Source: an uncultured Clostridia bacterium (lineage in GTDB: Bacteria > Bacillota > Clostridia > TANB77 > CAG-508). From it: 43,162 nucleotides of DNA. Where the stretch lies: assembly GCA_934155265.1 (NCBI GenBank), contig CAKPGU010000016.1, positions 1 to 43,162 of the forward strand, read 5' to 3'. The notes below the pieces were generated by a model. The model ran no database searches. It was not told where the DNA came from and saw only the letters and a list, made by a program, of their open reading frames with translations. The position numbers and the translations under genes were made by a program. This document shows, piece after piece, positions 7,940 through 16,902 of this stretch. Each line of letters opens with the position of its first letter. The stretch's first letter is position 1.

Positions 7940-10408
7940 ATGAAAAGAGTTTTATTAAAAGATAGTATAAAAGAAATAAAAAATACATATAAAAGATTTA
8001 TTTCAATACTTTTAATGGCATTTTTAGGAGTAGGATTTTTTGCAGGATTAAGAGCTGCATCACCAGATATGATAGATACATTTGACCAGTTCTATGAAGA
8101 TAATCAAGTATATGATATTCAGATAATATCAACCTTAGGATTAACAGATGATGATATAGAAGAATTAGAAAAAGTAGATGAAGTAGAAAGTGTTGTGGGA
8201 AGTTTTGAGAAAGATGGAATAATTGATATTGATAACAAAGAAATAGTAACAAAGCTAATTACAATAGGAGAAATTAATAAGCCAATATTAGTTGATGGAA
8301 ATATGCCTCAAAATGATAACGAATGTCTGGTAGAAGAAGGATTTCTAAAATCTAATAATAAGCAGATTGGCGATATGGTTGATGTTGAAATTGAAGATAC
8401 CACTGATGTGTATGGAAATAAAAAATCATATTTAAAAAATAGCCAAATGAAGATTGTTGGAACTGTACAAAGTCCATTATACATATCAAGAGATAGGGGA
8501 ACAAGTAAACTAGGAACAAGCAAAGTAAGTTATTATATGTATATACCAAAAGAAAATATTAATGCAAATGATGTATATACAAGTATATATTTAAGAGCGA
8601 AAAATGAAGAAAATTATGAGACTTCTACTCAAAAATATGAAGACTATATTGAAGAAGTAAAAGATAATATTGAACAAATAAAAGATGAAAGAGAGCAATC
8701 AAGAAAAATCCAGACTTTAAATGGAGTGGAAACAGCAAAATGGTATATATTAGATAGAAATTCAAATGAAGGATATGTTGGTTTTATACAATCAACTAAA
8801 AGCATAGCAAAAATAAGTCAGGTGTTTCCAATAGTATTTTTTGCTGTCGCAGCATTAATTTCATTGACATCAATGACAAGAATGGTTGAAGAGCAAAGGA
8901 CACAAATTGGTACATTAAAAGCTTTAGGGTATAATCAATTACAAATTATAAATAAATATATTTTATATGCAAGTTTAGCAAGTATTATTGGTGGAATTTC
9001 AGGTATGTGTGTTGGATTTGCAACATTGCCACAAATAATTTGGATGTTATATATGATGATGTATCAAATAACACCTAAGGCCATATTAAGCTTTAATTGG
9101 AAGTATGGAACAATAGGGTTGTTATTAATATGTATATGTATAATAGGGGCTACAATTTATTCTGCAATTAGAGAACTAAAAGAAACTCCTGCAGCACTTA
9201 TGAGACCTAAAGCACCAAAGTCAGGAAATAGAGTTTTGTTAGAAAGAATTCCATTTATTTGGAAACATTTAAATTTCAGCCATAAAGTAACAGTAAGAAA
9301 TATTTTTAGATATAAGAAAAGATTTTTAATGACAATAATAGGAATTTTTGGATGTACTTCGCTAATTGTAACAGGGTTTGGAATTAAAGATTCAATAAGT
9401 GTAATTATACCAAACCAGTTTGAAAAAGTATTTGATTATAATATGCAAGTTAATTTAAAGGATAATTTATCAGCAGATGAAAAACAGAGTTTTATTGATG
9501 AATTAAAAGATAGAGAAGAAGTACAAAAAATTGTAGAAACATATATGACATCAGCAACAGCTGTTAAAGGTGATAAACAAGAAGATATACAAATAATTGT
9601 GCCAAAAGATGAATTTGATGGACTAATTAATATAAACGACTTAAAAACAAAACAAAATTTAGAATTAAAAGATAATGAAATATATTTAACTGATAAATGT
9701 GCACAACTTATTGGAGCAAAAGCAGGAGATACAATAACACTAAAAGATATTAATAATAATGAGGTAGAAGCTAAAATTTCAAATATCGTAGAAAATTATG
9801 TATCACATTATGTGTATATGTCAAAAACAATGTATGAAAAATTGTATGGAAAAGATTATAGTACAAATGTGATATTATTACAAAATATTGAGATGACAGA
9901 TGAAGCGGAAGATGAGTTTGTAACAGAATTAATGAATAAAAATGAAGTGTCTTCAGCTAATAGAATTTCAACAATATTAGGAGCATTAGATGATACAATT
10001 AAATCTTTAGATTTTGTTGTGATTATATTAATTGTTTCTGCCGGATTGCTTGCATTTGTTGTTTTATATAATTTGGCAAATGTAAATATAAGTGAAAGAA
10101 TAAGAGAACTTGCTACTATAAAAGTTTTAGGTTTTTATGATAAAGAAGTTTATGATTATGTAACAAGAGAAACAACAATTTTGACCGCAATAGGTATTAT
10201 ACTTGGATTGTTTGGAGGTTATTGCTTGAATTATTATTTGATTGGAACTTGTGAGATTAATACATTAAGATTTAGTAAAATTGTTAGCCAAATTAGTTAT
10301 GTGTATGCAGTTGCTATTACAATTATATTTACTTTGATTGTTAATTTGGCTACATATTTTGCATTGAAAAAAATTGATATGATTGAGAGTTTGAAAAGTG
10401 TAGAATAA
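7940..10408 (+). CDS. FtsX-like ABC permease with two permease domains
   Basis: An 822-residue membrane protein. An N-terminal helix (about 18-40) leads into an extracellular domain of about 230 residues. A helical FtsX core follows (starting FPIVFFAVAALISLTSMTRM, then EEQRTQIGTLKALGY). A second long helix, extracellular domain and FtsX core come next, with ISERIRELATIKVLGFY near the end. Both cores carry the coupling-helix motif typical of type VII ABC (MacB-like) permeases. A GTG at 7925 precedes the AAAGGAG site, so the ATG at 7940 is preferred. It forms an operon with the ATPase 45 bases upstream. No sensor kinase pair is adjacent, so the trigger is unknown. Confidence 0.9.
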   Translation: MKRVLLKDSIKEIKNTYKRFISILLMAFLGVGFFAGLRAASPDMIDTFDQFYEDNQVYDIQIISTLGLTDDDIEELEKVDEVESVVGSFEKDGIIDIDNKEIVTKLITIGEINKPILVDGNMPQNDNECLVEEGFLKSNNKQIGDMVDVEIEDTTDVYGNKKSYLKNSQMKIVGTVQSPLYISRDRGTSKLGTSKVSYYMYIPKENINANDVYTSIYLRAKNEENYETSTQKYEDYIEEVKDNIEQIKDEREQSRKIQTLNGVETAKWYILDRNSNEGYVGFIQSTKSIAKISQVFPIVFFAVAALISLTSMTRMVEEQRTQIGTLKALGYNQLQIINKYILYASLASIIGGISGMCVGFATLPQIIWMLYMMMYQITPKAILSFNWKYGTIGLLLICICIIGATIYSAIRELKETPAALMRPKAPKSGNRVLLERIPFIWKHLNFSHKVTVRNIFRYKKRFLMTIIGIFGCTSLIVTGFGIKDSISVIIPNQFEKVFDYNMQVNLKDNLSADEKQSFIDELKDREEVQKIVETYMTSATAVKGDKQEDIQIIVPKDEFDGLININDLKTKQNLELKDNEIYLTDKCAQLIGAKAGDTITLKDINNNEVEAKISNIVENYVSHYVYMSKTMYEKLYGKDYSTNVILLQNIEMTDEAEDEFVTELMNKNEVSSANRISTILGALDDTIKSLDFVVIILIVSAGLLAFVVLYNLANVNISERIRELATIKVLGFYDKEVYDYVTRETTILTAIGIILGLFGGYCLNYYLIGTCEINTLRFSKIVSQISYVYAVAITIIFTLIVNLATYFALKKIDMIESLKSVE

Positions 10409-10535
10409 AAGAGACCTAATTATTGAAATTTTTAGGATTTTATTATATAATATTCGCATAATTTAATTATCTTGCAAATACGCAAGTTTGGAATATATAA
10501 CTTTTAACAATAATTATTGTAAAGGAGGAAAAACA

Positions 10536-10745
10536 ATGAATGTCAGTTTGCCATATGAAATTGGTACAATTTTAAAAACAGTAGAATCTGGAAAAGTACA
10601 ATATGATAAAGTACATCATTATATTGTAGGAACTACAATTAAGGTTGTATTAGAATTATCATATGATACAAGTCCAAGATTATCTATACCTATTGATATT
10701 GAAAGGCTGGAGAAAAAATGGACTGTTTGTGATATCAATTGTTAA
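10536..10745 (+). CDS. Small orphan protein, 69 residues
   Basis: No family recognised. It begins MNVSLPYEIGTILKTVESGK, has no membrane helix or signal peptide, and has alternating beta-like hydrophobic spacing (IVGTTIKVVLELSY, LSIPIDIERL). It ends in DINC. A strong AAAGGAGG site seven bases upstream fixes the ATG and argues that it is really translated. An in-frame extension to 10488 lies ahead of that site and is not used. A strong terminator follows. Function unknown. Confidence 0.65.
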   Translation: MNVSLPYEIGTILKTVESGKVQYDKVHHYIVGTTIKVVLELSYDTSPRLSIPIDIERLEKKWTVCDINC

Positions 10746-10780
10746 TGTAACTACTTGTAAACAAATTTGTTATGAACTAA

Positions 10781-10821
10781 AAAACAAGCAATAGCCTGAC
10801 AAATAGGCTATTGCTTGTTTT
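10781..10821 (+). terminator. Strong intrinsic terminator
   Basis: Perfect 17-bp stem (10781-10797 with 10805-10821, AAAACAAGCAATAGCCT and its inverse), 7-base loop, then T-rich. It follows the 69-residue orphan gene. Confidence 0.9.
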
Positions 10822-10892
10822 ACATTAATATAAAGAAATTAATAAAAAACATTAACTAGTAACTTCTTTTTTTGAAAAATTTTCATAAACTA

Positions 10893-10921
10893 TTGCAAAA
10901 CAGCATAATATTATATATAAT
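10893..10921 (+). promoter_or_regulatory. SigA-type promoter for the symporter gene
   Basis: TTGCAA (10893-10898), 17-bp spacer, TATAAT (10916-10921). The leader then holds a hairpin (10933-10956, CTGAGAATATA with TATATTTTCAG) before the start codon, possibly affecting mRNA stability. Confidence 0.75.
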
Positions 10922-10985
10922 AGTCACAAATCCTGAGAATATAACTATATTTTCAGTTGCCTTAATTATGAAATGAGGTAGTATT

Positions 10986-12263
10986 ATGAAAAAATTTTTA
11001 TCAAATTACAAAACAACGATAATTCTATTAGTTGCTATTATCGTTGGAGCAATCGTAGGAATTTTATTCCAAGAAAAAGCAACTAAATTACAACCCTTAG
11101 GGGACATTTTTCTAAATCTATTATTTGTTATCATTGTACCACTAATCTTTTTAACAATCACAACATCAATAGCCAAGATGGAAAATCCAAAAAGACTTGG
11201 CAAAATCATGATTACTATAATTACCGTATTTGTAGTAACATCACTAATAGCAGTATTACTTGGATTTGCAAGTACATATTTTGTAAAATTAGTTAATTCA
11301 GAAGATGGAGAAAAAATAAGAGCATCATTAGAAGAAAAAACTGAAGAATCAGATGAAGAAGATATAAGTATTGCAGATAGAACAGTCCAACTATTAACAG
11401 TAAATGACTTTTCTAAATTATTATCAAAAGATAATGTAATAGCATTGCTTGTATTTTCAATAATTTGTGGAATTGCAATAAGAATGTCTAATGAAAAAGG
11501 AAAAGTATTTCTAGCTTTTTTAGTATCGGCAAATGAAATAGTACAAAATATTGTAAAAATTATAATATATTATGCACCAATAGGAATAGGATGCTATTTT
11601 GCTGCACTTGTTGGAACTTTTGGAGCATCAATTGCTGTAGGATATTTAAAAACATTTGTTGTATATACAATTGTTTCATTAGCATTTTACTTTATAGTTT
11701 ATACAGTATATGCTTTTATAGCAGGAGGAAAGAAAGGTGTTGAATTATTTTGGAGAAATGCAGTTCCATCAACATTAACAGCTCTTGCAACATGTTCAAG
11801 TGCAGCATGTATTCCAATTAATATAGAGTGTTCAAAAAAGATGGGAGTTCCAAATGATATTGCAGAAACTACAATACCAATGGGAACGAGTTTTCACAAA
11901 GATGGTTCAATGATAGGTTCAGTATTTAAAATTATGTTTTTGGTTTGTTTATTTGGTACGGCAATAAACACTCCAGGTGCAGTATTACAAATTTTAGGCG
12001 TAGCAATTATTGCAAACTTATTGATAACAGGTGTTCCAATAGGTGGTGGAACAATTTCAGAAATGTTAATAATAACAATGATGGGATTCCCAGTTGCGTC
12101 ATTGCCAATACTTACAATGGTTGCAACTATAATAGATGCTCCTGCAACTATGCTTAATGTTGTAGGTGATACAGTTTCATCAATGATGGTTACAAGAATA
12201 GTAGATGGAAAAGAATGGATTAAAGAAGATAAAATTGAAGAAAAAGAAGTAGTAAATGTATAG
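10986..12263 (+). CDS. Dicarboxylate/amino acid:cation symporter (SDF/DAACS family)
   Basis: A 425-residue transporter with about eight hydrophobic helices. The early segment VIIVPLIFLTITTSIAKM matches the family, and the C-terminal core holds the serine-rich hairpin TCSSAACIPINIECSKKMGV and then IPMGTSFHKDGSMIGSVFK, equivalent to the ligand-binding region of GltP/GltPh. The usual NMDGT sequence is replaced by HKDGS, so substrate preference cannot be read from glutamate carriers; serine, threonine or dicarboxylates are options. An acidic insert (EEKTEESDEEDISI) sits in an external loop. Own promoter and terminator, so monocistronic. Confidence 0.88.
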   Translation: MKKFLSNYKTTIILLVAIIVGAIVGILFQEKATKLQPLGDIFLNLLFVIIVPLIFLTITTSIAKMENPKRLGKIMITIITVFVVTSLIAVLLGFASTYFVKLVNSEDGEKIRASLEEKTEESDEEDISIADRTVQLLTVNDFSKLLSKDNVIALLVFSIICGIAIRMSNEKGKVFLAFLVSANEIVQNIVKIIIYYAPIGIGCYFAALVGTFGASIAVGYLKTFVVYTIVSLAFYFIVYTVYAFIAGGKKGVELFWRNAVPSTLTALATCSSAACIPINIECSKKMGVPNDIAETTIPMGTSFHKDGSMIGSVFKIMFLVCLFGTAINTPGAVLQILGVAIIANLLITGVPIGGGTISEMLIITMMGFPVASLPILTMVATIIDAPATMLNVVGDTVSSMMVTRIVDGKEWIKEDKIEEKEVVNV

Positions 12264-12278
12264 ATAATAGAAAAGTAA

Positions 12279-12325
12279 AACATCCTCTTTTACGATAAAG
12301 GCATTAGAGGATGTTATTATTTTTT
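12279..12325 (+). terminator. Bidirectional terminator
   Basis: Stem AACATCCTCT (12279-12288) with AGAGGATGTT (12306-12315), then ATTATTTTTT. It lies between the convergent symporter and ytxC genes and overlaps the ytxC stop. Confidence 0.8.
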
Positions 12326-13177
12326 CTGTTTGACATATATTTTTTTATATAAATTGCAGATATTACAATCAGTACAAATCTTAATTCGATTTTCAAAAAT
12401 AAGTTGCAACGTATTTATAAATTCTAAATTAGCTGATGATGAAACAAGATGTAGATGGATTTTTTGCGGTAACAAATTTAATAATGTATTTAAAACATAA
12501 TCATTGTTTGAAAAAGAAACATCTGATAAATATTTTGCTTTTAATGCACCTTTATCAACATCAATTATTTCTAAATGTTCATCTAATAAAACAAGATTAT
12601 CTCCAAAAGAAACTAGATGAACAGCAATAGGAGATGAAACCTGTGAATTTACATATAATCTTAAAAGAGATACAAATTCAAGATATTCTCTTTCAATAAT
12701 AAACTCATTTACAGAAAAGTCAATTAAATCTTCTAAAAGTCGTCTATAATCTTTTAATCTAAAATGTATAAATCCACTAATTATAATAGAATGATGTTTT
12801 GTTATATACTCATAAAAGGCATCAAAAAGTATCATTTGTCTATTTGTGAATGAAAATTCATCATCATCACATATGTTTTCATTACATAAATCTAATATTT
12901 TACTAAGTTCTGTATTGTCAAAATAAAAATAATTATTAGAAAGTATATTTTGTATAAAATCATGTTCAAAATAATCAATTACTAAGTAAGAAAAAATAGT
13001 TGCAAGCTTGGTATAAAAGAGTTCTTTATCAATTCCTGTATAATGAATTATTATGTTTTTGTAGGATTTGAATTCATTCATAGAGTAAGATATGTTTAAC
13101 ATGTTAAAACTTGAGAACTCGTTTTGTAGATATGATAAGATTTCTTCATTGTTTGTTTTTATACATAATGAACTCAT
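12317..13177 (-). CDS. ytxC: Sporulation protein YtxC family
   Basis: 286 residues starting MSSLCIKTNNEEI. The middle carries the family-type segment ISGFIHFRLKDYRRLLEDLIDFSVNEFIIEREYLEF (given here as a landmark split over residues 135-170). A C-terminal domain with VHLVSFGD and LLPQKIHLHLVSS precedes a Cys cluster ICTDCNIC. In Bacillus, YtxC is a poorly characterised sporulation protein. The frame extends upstream to 13240, but the AAAGGAG site lies before the ATG at 13177, which is therefore chosen. Monocistronic, with 240 bases of A/T-rich intergenic sequence upstream. Confidence 0.72.
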   Translation of the reverse strand: MSSLCIKTNNEEILSYLQNEFSSFNMLNISYSMNEFKSYKNIIIHYTGIDKELFYTKLATIFSYLVIDYFEHDFIQNILSNNYFYFDNTELSKILDLCNENICDDDEFSFTNRQMILFDAFYEYITKHHSIIISGFIHFRLKDYRRLLEDLIDFSVNEFIIEREYLEFVSLLRLYVNSQVSSPIAVHLVSFGDNLVLLDEHLEIIDVDKGALKAKYLSDVSFSNNDYVLNTLLNLLPQKIHLHLVSSSANLEFINTLQLIFENRIKICTDCNICNLYKKIYVKQKK

Positions 13178-13353
13178 AAACAACTCCTTTTTGTTCTTTT
13201 TGTTTTGTATAGTATTTGCTAAAATAAGAAATATATACAATAACTAAGATATAATATTCTGGAAATTGAGAATGTGAAACTTGGACTTATGTTTTTAACT
13301 AAAAAGAAATTTTATTTTGTAATATTTGATATAGTAAATGTTCAATAATTAAT

Positions 13354-13386
13354 AAAAGGAAATGCTTTTGATTGCATTTCCTTTTT
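13354..13386 (-). terminator. Terminator of the 13419-13751 orphan gene
   Basis: 12-bp stem AAAAGGAAATGC / GCATTTCCTTTT with 8-base loop. Read on the minus strand it is followed by TTTTATTAATT. Confidence 0.85.
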
Positions 13387-13418
13387 GGACTAAGAGTTAA
13401 TTACTATGTCTTCTTCTT

Positions 13419-13751
13419 TTAGTGGTTGCCAATTTCCCATGCGTGTGTCTTTACTACCTGCTTAAGATTGTTGTATTTCATATTGGAAATAAGTCTCCTC
13501 TCATTAGGAAATAGAGTTTGAACTTCTTCCAAAGTGTAGGCAGTGCCGAAGTAAGTATAAGGAGAGTAGTTTTGACGTTCTCCATAGAGATTTTCACCAT
13601 TAATGACTGTTTCATTGCGGTCAAAAAAACGGTAGGCAAAAGCATCTTTTGGAACTTTAATTAATTCAGGGTTCCGCTCGGCAACCTTATGAATTTCTTG
13701 CTCACTGTAAAAGAAACCAGGAAAAGAAAATTCAACGTAATGTACTAACAT
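13419..13751 (-). CDS. Orphan 110-residue protein of foreign-looking codon use
   Basis: No family recognised. Soluble, aromatic-rich (FSFPGFFYSEQEIHKVAE, GERQNYSPYTYFGTAYTLEE), no signal peptide or membrane helix. The start follows a TAGGAGG site. Codon use stands apart from its neighbours: GCC, TAC, GAC, CGC and CGT are frequent, and one in-frame CGG (GAG CGG AAC) is read straight through. It has its own terminator and is transcribed alone, like the other odd minus-strand genes at 32017, 36214 and 41429. Likely acquired by transfer; function unknown. Confidence 0.65.
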   Translation of the reverse strand: MLVHYVEFSFPGFFYSEQEIHKVAERNPELIKVPKDAFAYRFFDRNETVINGENLYGERQNYSPYTYFGTAYTLEEVQTLFPNERRLISNMKYNNLKQVVKTHAWEIGNH

Positions 13752-13961
13752 AAAACCTCCTAATCTTTTAGTTTATTACCAAATTACTGGTAATAAATAC
13801 TAAATTGGTACATTTATTATAATTTGCTGTACCCACAAATAATAAATAAATTATATCATTAATTAACATAATTTTCAAGTTTTTTTCTATAATCAGCAAT
13901 GAAAAGTAAAATTTTTGAAATATGGATGCATTTTTTTAACTTTTATTTAAGTAAAAGAAAA

Positions 13962-13986
13962 GCATTGAGTATAAATAACTCAATGC
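13962..13986 (-). terminator. Terminator of the GH57 gene
   Basis: 9-bp stem GCATTGAGT / ACTCAATGC with 7-base loop, followed on the minus strand by TTTTCTTTTA; eight bases past the GH57 stop. Confidence 0.85.
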
Positions 13987-13993
13987 CTTGAAA

Positions 13994-15583
13994 TTATAAT
14001 TTTGTATAAATATGATAATCAATATCAGGGAAGATGCAATCTTTTAATTGAATATCTTCCAAAAATTCTTTATCAACATTATTGTCTTTAATTTCATAAT
14101 ATAATTTAGTAAAACGGCCAATATGATCTTTAATACGTTTTTTTGCATAATCAACCATTGTACCATTTGTAATAATAAATAACCAGCAACTTGTTTGAGC
14201 TTGAAGTAATTCACGAGCTGCTTGGTTAAGAGCATCTTTTATAATTCCTTCTGCATCAGGATATGATGTAGCAAGTTCAACCATTCTATCACCAGCTTTA
14301 TGTAGGTGACGATGTACATAATCATTAGTTGGATTTAACCATACTCCACTATAACCATTTGCACCCCAACTTGAACGACAAGGAGCACAAACTTGCATTT
14401 CTGGATATTTATCAATATATTCTGAAGGTGTAATTAATTCAAAGTTACACTCATCATAATAAATTTTCTTAAATAAAATATATAGCCAATATGGACCTTC
14501 ATACCACCAATGGCCATATAATTCAGCATCATAAGGACATAAAATAATAGGTGGTTTTTCCATATATTCAGAAATATTGGCAATTTGCTCTGTACGAGAA
14601 TTCATAAAGTGACCTGCTTGTCTTTCTGCAGAATCTTTTGCCCATTGAACATCATAATAATCTTTTTGGTCTGTTTTTCCTGTGATTCTATGATATTTAA
14701 TTCCTGTATGAACACGTACACCATTATGAGCAATATATGGTTTTATATAGTCATAATCAGCTTCATAACCGATATCTCTATAAAATTCTCTATAATTGAA
14801 ATCTCCAGGGTATCCATCAATAGAACTCCAAACTTGTTGCGAAGATTTCATATCACGACCAAAACAAACAAGTCCGCCAGGTGATACAATAGGGGCACAA
14901 GTTCCATAAATAGGAGTAGGATCTGCATATAAAATTCCATGAGATTCTAAAATTGCATATTCAATTCCGAATTCTTTAAGAAATTTATCAGCTTCTGGAA
15001 TATAACCGCATTCAGGTAACCAAATTCCACGAGGTTTTCTTCCAAAATATCTTTCATAAGTTTGAACCCCAACAGCTATTTGAGCTCTTATTGTTTCCTC
15101 TGTAACATATAGGATAGGAAAGTATCCATGTGTAGCACCACAAGTTATAATTTCTAAAACTCCAATATCCTGGAAGTGTTTAAATTGTTCAATTATATTA
15201 CATTTCCAAACATCTCTAAAAAGATGTAAATCATTTGAATATCTATCATAATAATAGTGAGAAAGTCTATTAACTCTTTCATCATATTTTGTACGTTCAA
15301 TTTCTTTTTCTGATAATTCAATTAATTTTTTTAAATAATTTATATATTTTGTTTGTAATAATTTGTTGTCAAGCATTGAAAGTAGAGTAGGAGTTATTGA
15401 CATTGTTATTCTAAAGTCAACTCCTTCATCAACTAATTTTTTGAAATTTTTTAATAATGGTATATATGTTTCTGAAATTGCTTCATATAACCATGATTCT
15501 TCAAGATAGTCATCACTTTCAGGGTGATGTATAAATGGAAGATGTGCATGTAATACGAAACTTACATATCCTTTTTTTTGCAT
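13994..15583 (-). CDS. GH57 1,4-alpha-glucan branching enzyme
   Basis: 529 residues, the usual length for bacterial GH57 branching enzymes. Conserved blocks in order: HAHLPFIHHPE at the N-terminus, TCGATHGYFPIL, WLPECGYIPEADKFL (Glu is the predicted nucleophile) and CPYDAELYGHWWYEGP (Asp is the predicted acid). The C-terminal helical region has SSWGANGYSGVWLNPTND and QAQTSCWLF. It makes alpha-1,6 branches in glycogen-like glucan in the cytoplasm. It is paired with the upstream DUF4912 gene 57 bases away, a recurrent arrangement for this enzyme. No other glycogen genes are in view. Confidence 0.9.
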   Translation of the reverse strand: MQKKGYVSFVLHAHLPFIHHPESDDYLEESWLYEAISETYIPLLKNFKKLVDEGVDFRITMSITPTLLSMLDNKLLQTKYINYLKKLIELSEKEIERTKYDERVNRLSHYYYDRYSNDLHLFRDVWKCNIIEQFKHFQDIGVLEIITCGATHGYFPILYVTEETIRAQIAVGVQTYERYFGRKPRGIWLPECGYIPEADKFLKEFGIEYAILESHGILYADPTPIYGTCAPIVSPGGLVCFGRDMKSSQQVWSSIDGYPGDFNYREFYRDIGYEADYDYIKPYIAHNGVRVHTGIKYHRITGKTDQKDYYDVQWAKDSAERQAGHFMNSRTEQIANISEYMEKPPIILCPYDAELYGHWWYEGPYWLYILFKKIYYDECNFELITPSEYIDKYPEMQVCAPCRSSWGANGYSGVWLNPTNDYVHRHLHKAGDRMVELATSYPDAEGIIKDALNQAARELLQAQTSCWLFIITNGTMVDYAKKRIKDHIGRFTKLYYEIKDNNVDKEFLEDIQLKDCIFPDIDYHIYTKL

Positions 15584-15611
15584 ATAATTTCTCCTTTTAC
15601 TAAAATAAAAC

Positions 15612-15631
15612 CGTAGGTTAAAGTTCCTACG
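15612..15631 (-). terminator. Weak hairpin between DUF4912 and GH57 genes
   Basis: 6-bp stem CGTAGG / CCTACG with 8-base loop; on the minus strand TTTTATTTT follows. It could act as an internal attenuator lowering GH57 expression relative to the first gene. Confidence 0.5.
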
Positions 15632-15640
15632 ATATTTTTG

Positions 15641-16573
15641 TTAAAACATTCTTGATGACATACTTCCTGATGATGGATTTCCACCAGAAGATGGGTTATT
15701 TGTAATTTTATCAAATAGTGATATATCTTCATTTTGATAAATTCCTGAATACATATCTTTAAGAAGCTCTTCACTAATATAAGGAATATTATGAACTCTC
15801 TTCATTGCAGGTAAATGTTTTATGATTTCATATAATGAGATAGATTTTTCATTATGATTTTTTACATTTCTTACTTTGATTGTATTATTTTCATTTGTAT
15901 TAAATAATACATGATCATTTGGAGATTCAATTTTATTTGATGTTGATACATATATATAATCAGTATGAATTTTTTCTTGTATTTCTTTTGTTACTTCTGC
16001 ATTATAATAGTTAGGGCGTCTACCAAGCTCAATTCTATAATTACATTTACTATCATTTATATGTAGATACCAACTGTTGGCAAAATCATTTATTGGAAGT
16101 TCGAAACTATAACCCATTGTATCATTATGAACAATTAATACAGGTCTTGTTATATTAAAGAAATTCTCTCCATATTGTTTTATATAATTTTCTCTATCTG
16201 AATCTGCTATATCCCAATAAACAAATAATGTTTCAGGTGATTGATATAGTATTTTTACAATTGTTTCATTATATCTATATGGTAAATCATAATATTCTAC
16301 AACTTCTGCAAGAGGTTTGGTTGTTTTTACTTTTTTGGCTACTGTTTTCTTTTTGGCTGTAGATGAAATATTTTTAGTTGTTAAAGCTGCAGACTTTTTG
16401 TTAGATTTTTTTGAAGAACTTTTTTTTGCAACTTTTGTTTTTACTACAGCTTTTTTTGAAGAAGCTATTTTTTTTGTTGTAGAATCAGATTTTGCAGTCT
16501 TTTTTGATGTACTTTTTGAAGGTACATTTTTTTTGATATTATCTTCATTTAATTCTTTTGTTTTTGATGGCAT
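15641..16573 (-). CDS. DUF4912 protein with lysine-rich histone-like N-terminal tail
   Basis: 310 residues. The first 90 or so are Lys/Ser/Ala/Thr-rich (SKKAVVKTKVAKKSSSKKS) and look like a disordered, polycationic tail. Residues about 92-235 match a DUF4912-type domain: YDLPYRYNETIVKILYQSPE, FVYWDIADSDRENYIKQYG and SWYLHINDSKCNYRIELGRR. The C-terminus is Gly/Ser/Asn-rich. DUF4912 genes commonly neighbour GH57 branching enzymes, but no biochemical role is established. The tail could bind polyanions, including nucleic acid or teichoic acid; that is inference. Confidence 0.78.
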   Translation of the reverse strand: MPSKTKELNEDNIKKNVPSKSTSKKTAKSDSTTKKIASSKKAVVKTKVAKKSSSKKSNKKSAALTTKNISSTAKKKTVAKKVKTTKPLAEVVEYYDLPYRYNETIVKILYQSPETLFVYWDIADSDRENYIKQYGENFFNITRPVLIVHNDTMGYSFELPINDFANSWYLHINDSKCNYRIELGRRPNYYNAEVTKEIQEKIHTDYIYVSTSNKIESPNDHVLFNTNENNTIKVRNVKNHNEKSISLYEIIKHLPAMKRVHNIPYISEELLKDMYSGIYQNEDISLFDKITNNPSSGGNPSSGSMSSRMF

Positions 16574-16681
16574 TTTTTATCCTCCTATGTAAAAAGACAT
16601 TATTTTCTATATCATATACTAAACTAGAAATAAATTCAAGTGAAAAGATGAAAAAATTAAAAAAAATTTTTGATGAAATTA

Positions 16682-16710
16682 TTGACAAAAATATGGAAAC
16701 AATGTATAAT
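16682..16710 (+). promoter_or_regulatory. Consensus promoter of infC-rpmI-rplT
   Basis: TTGACA (16682-16687), exactly 17 bases, TATAAT (16705-16710): a perfect SigA promoter, as expected for a ribosomal protein operon. Confidence 0.9.
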
Positions 16711-16716
16711 AATACA

Positions 16717-16843
16717 TGTTACAAGAAGAAGTTATCCACTTCTCACCTTATCTTTGTGGAAAAAGGTTAGAAAAATTTAGATTTATATTAATAATATATC
16801 TATATTTGTGTGGAATTGACTTGTAACAAAGTCAATTTTTTTA
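16717..16843 (+). promoter_or_regulatory. L20-type leader with attenuator (terminator/antiterminator)
   Basis: Two exclusive pairings are visible. Intrinsic terminator: ATTGACTT (16815-16822) with AAGTCAAT (16829-16836), then a T run. Antiterminator: TGTTACAAG (16717-16725) with CTTGTAACA (16820-16828), which uses up the terminator's left arm and loop. In Bacillota the infC-rpmI-rplT leader is known to be controlled by ribosomal protein L20 binding, and this position and logic fit. The rest of the 320-base gene-free stretch holds the promoter and A/T-rich DNA; an overlapping open frame at 16558-16770 is not credible. Confidence 0.8.
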
Positions 16844-16902
16844 TTTGTAAAAATGATATAGATATACAAATAAAAAGTGCAAAAATCTAGGAGGTGTTTT
16901 AT

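Noticed and set aside
13788..13805. TTACCA-N6-TGGTAA palindrome as another family B copy
   Set aside because: It shares only six-base arms and lacks the GGGACAC core; it may be a separate operator but evidence is thin.
16558..16770. Open frame of 70 codons in the infC leader region
   Set aside because: It overlaps the DUF4912 start, the promoter and the attenuator, and has no ribosome binding site.
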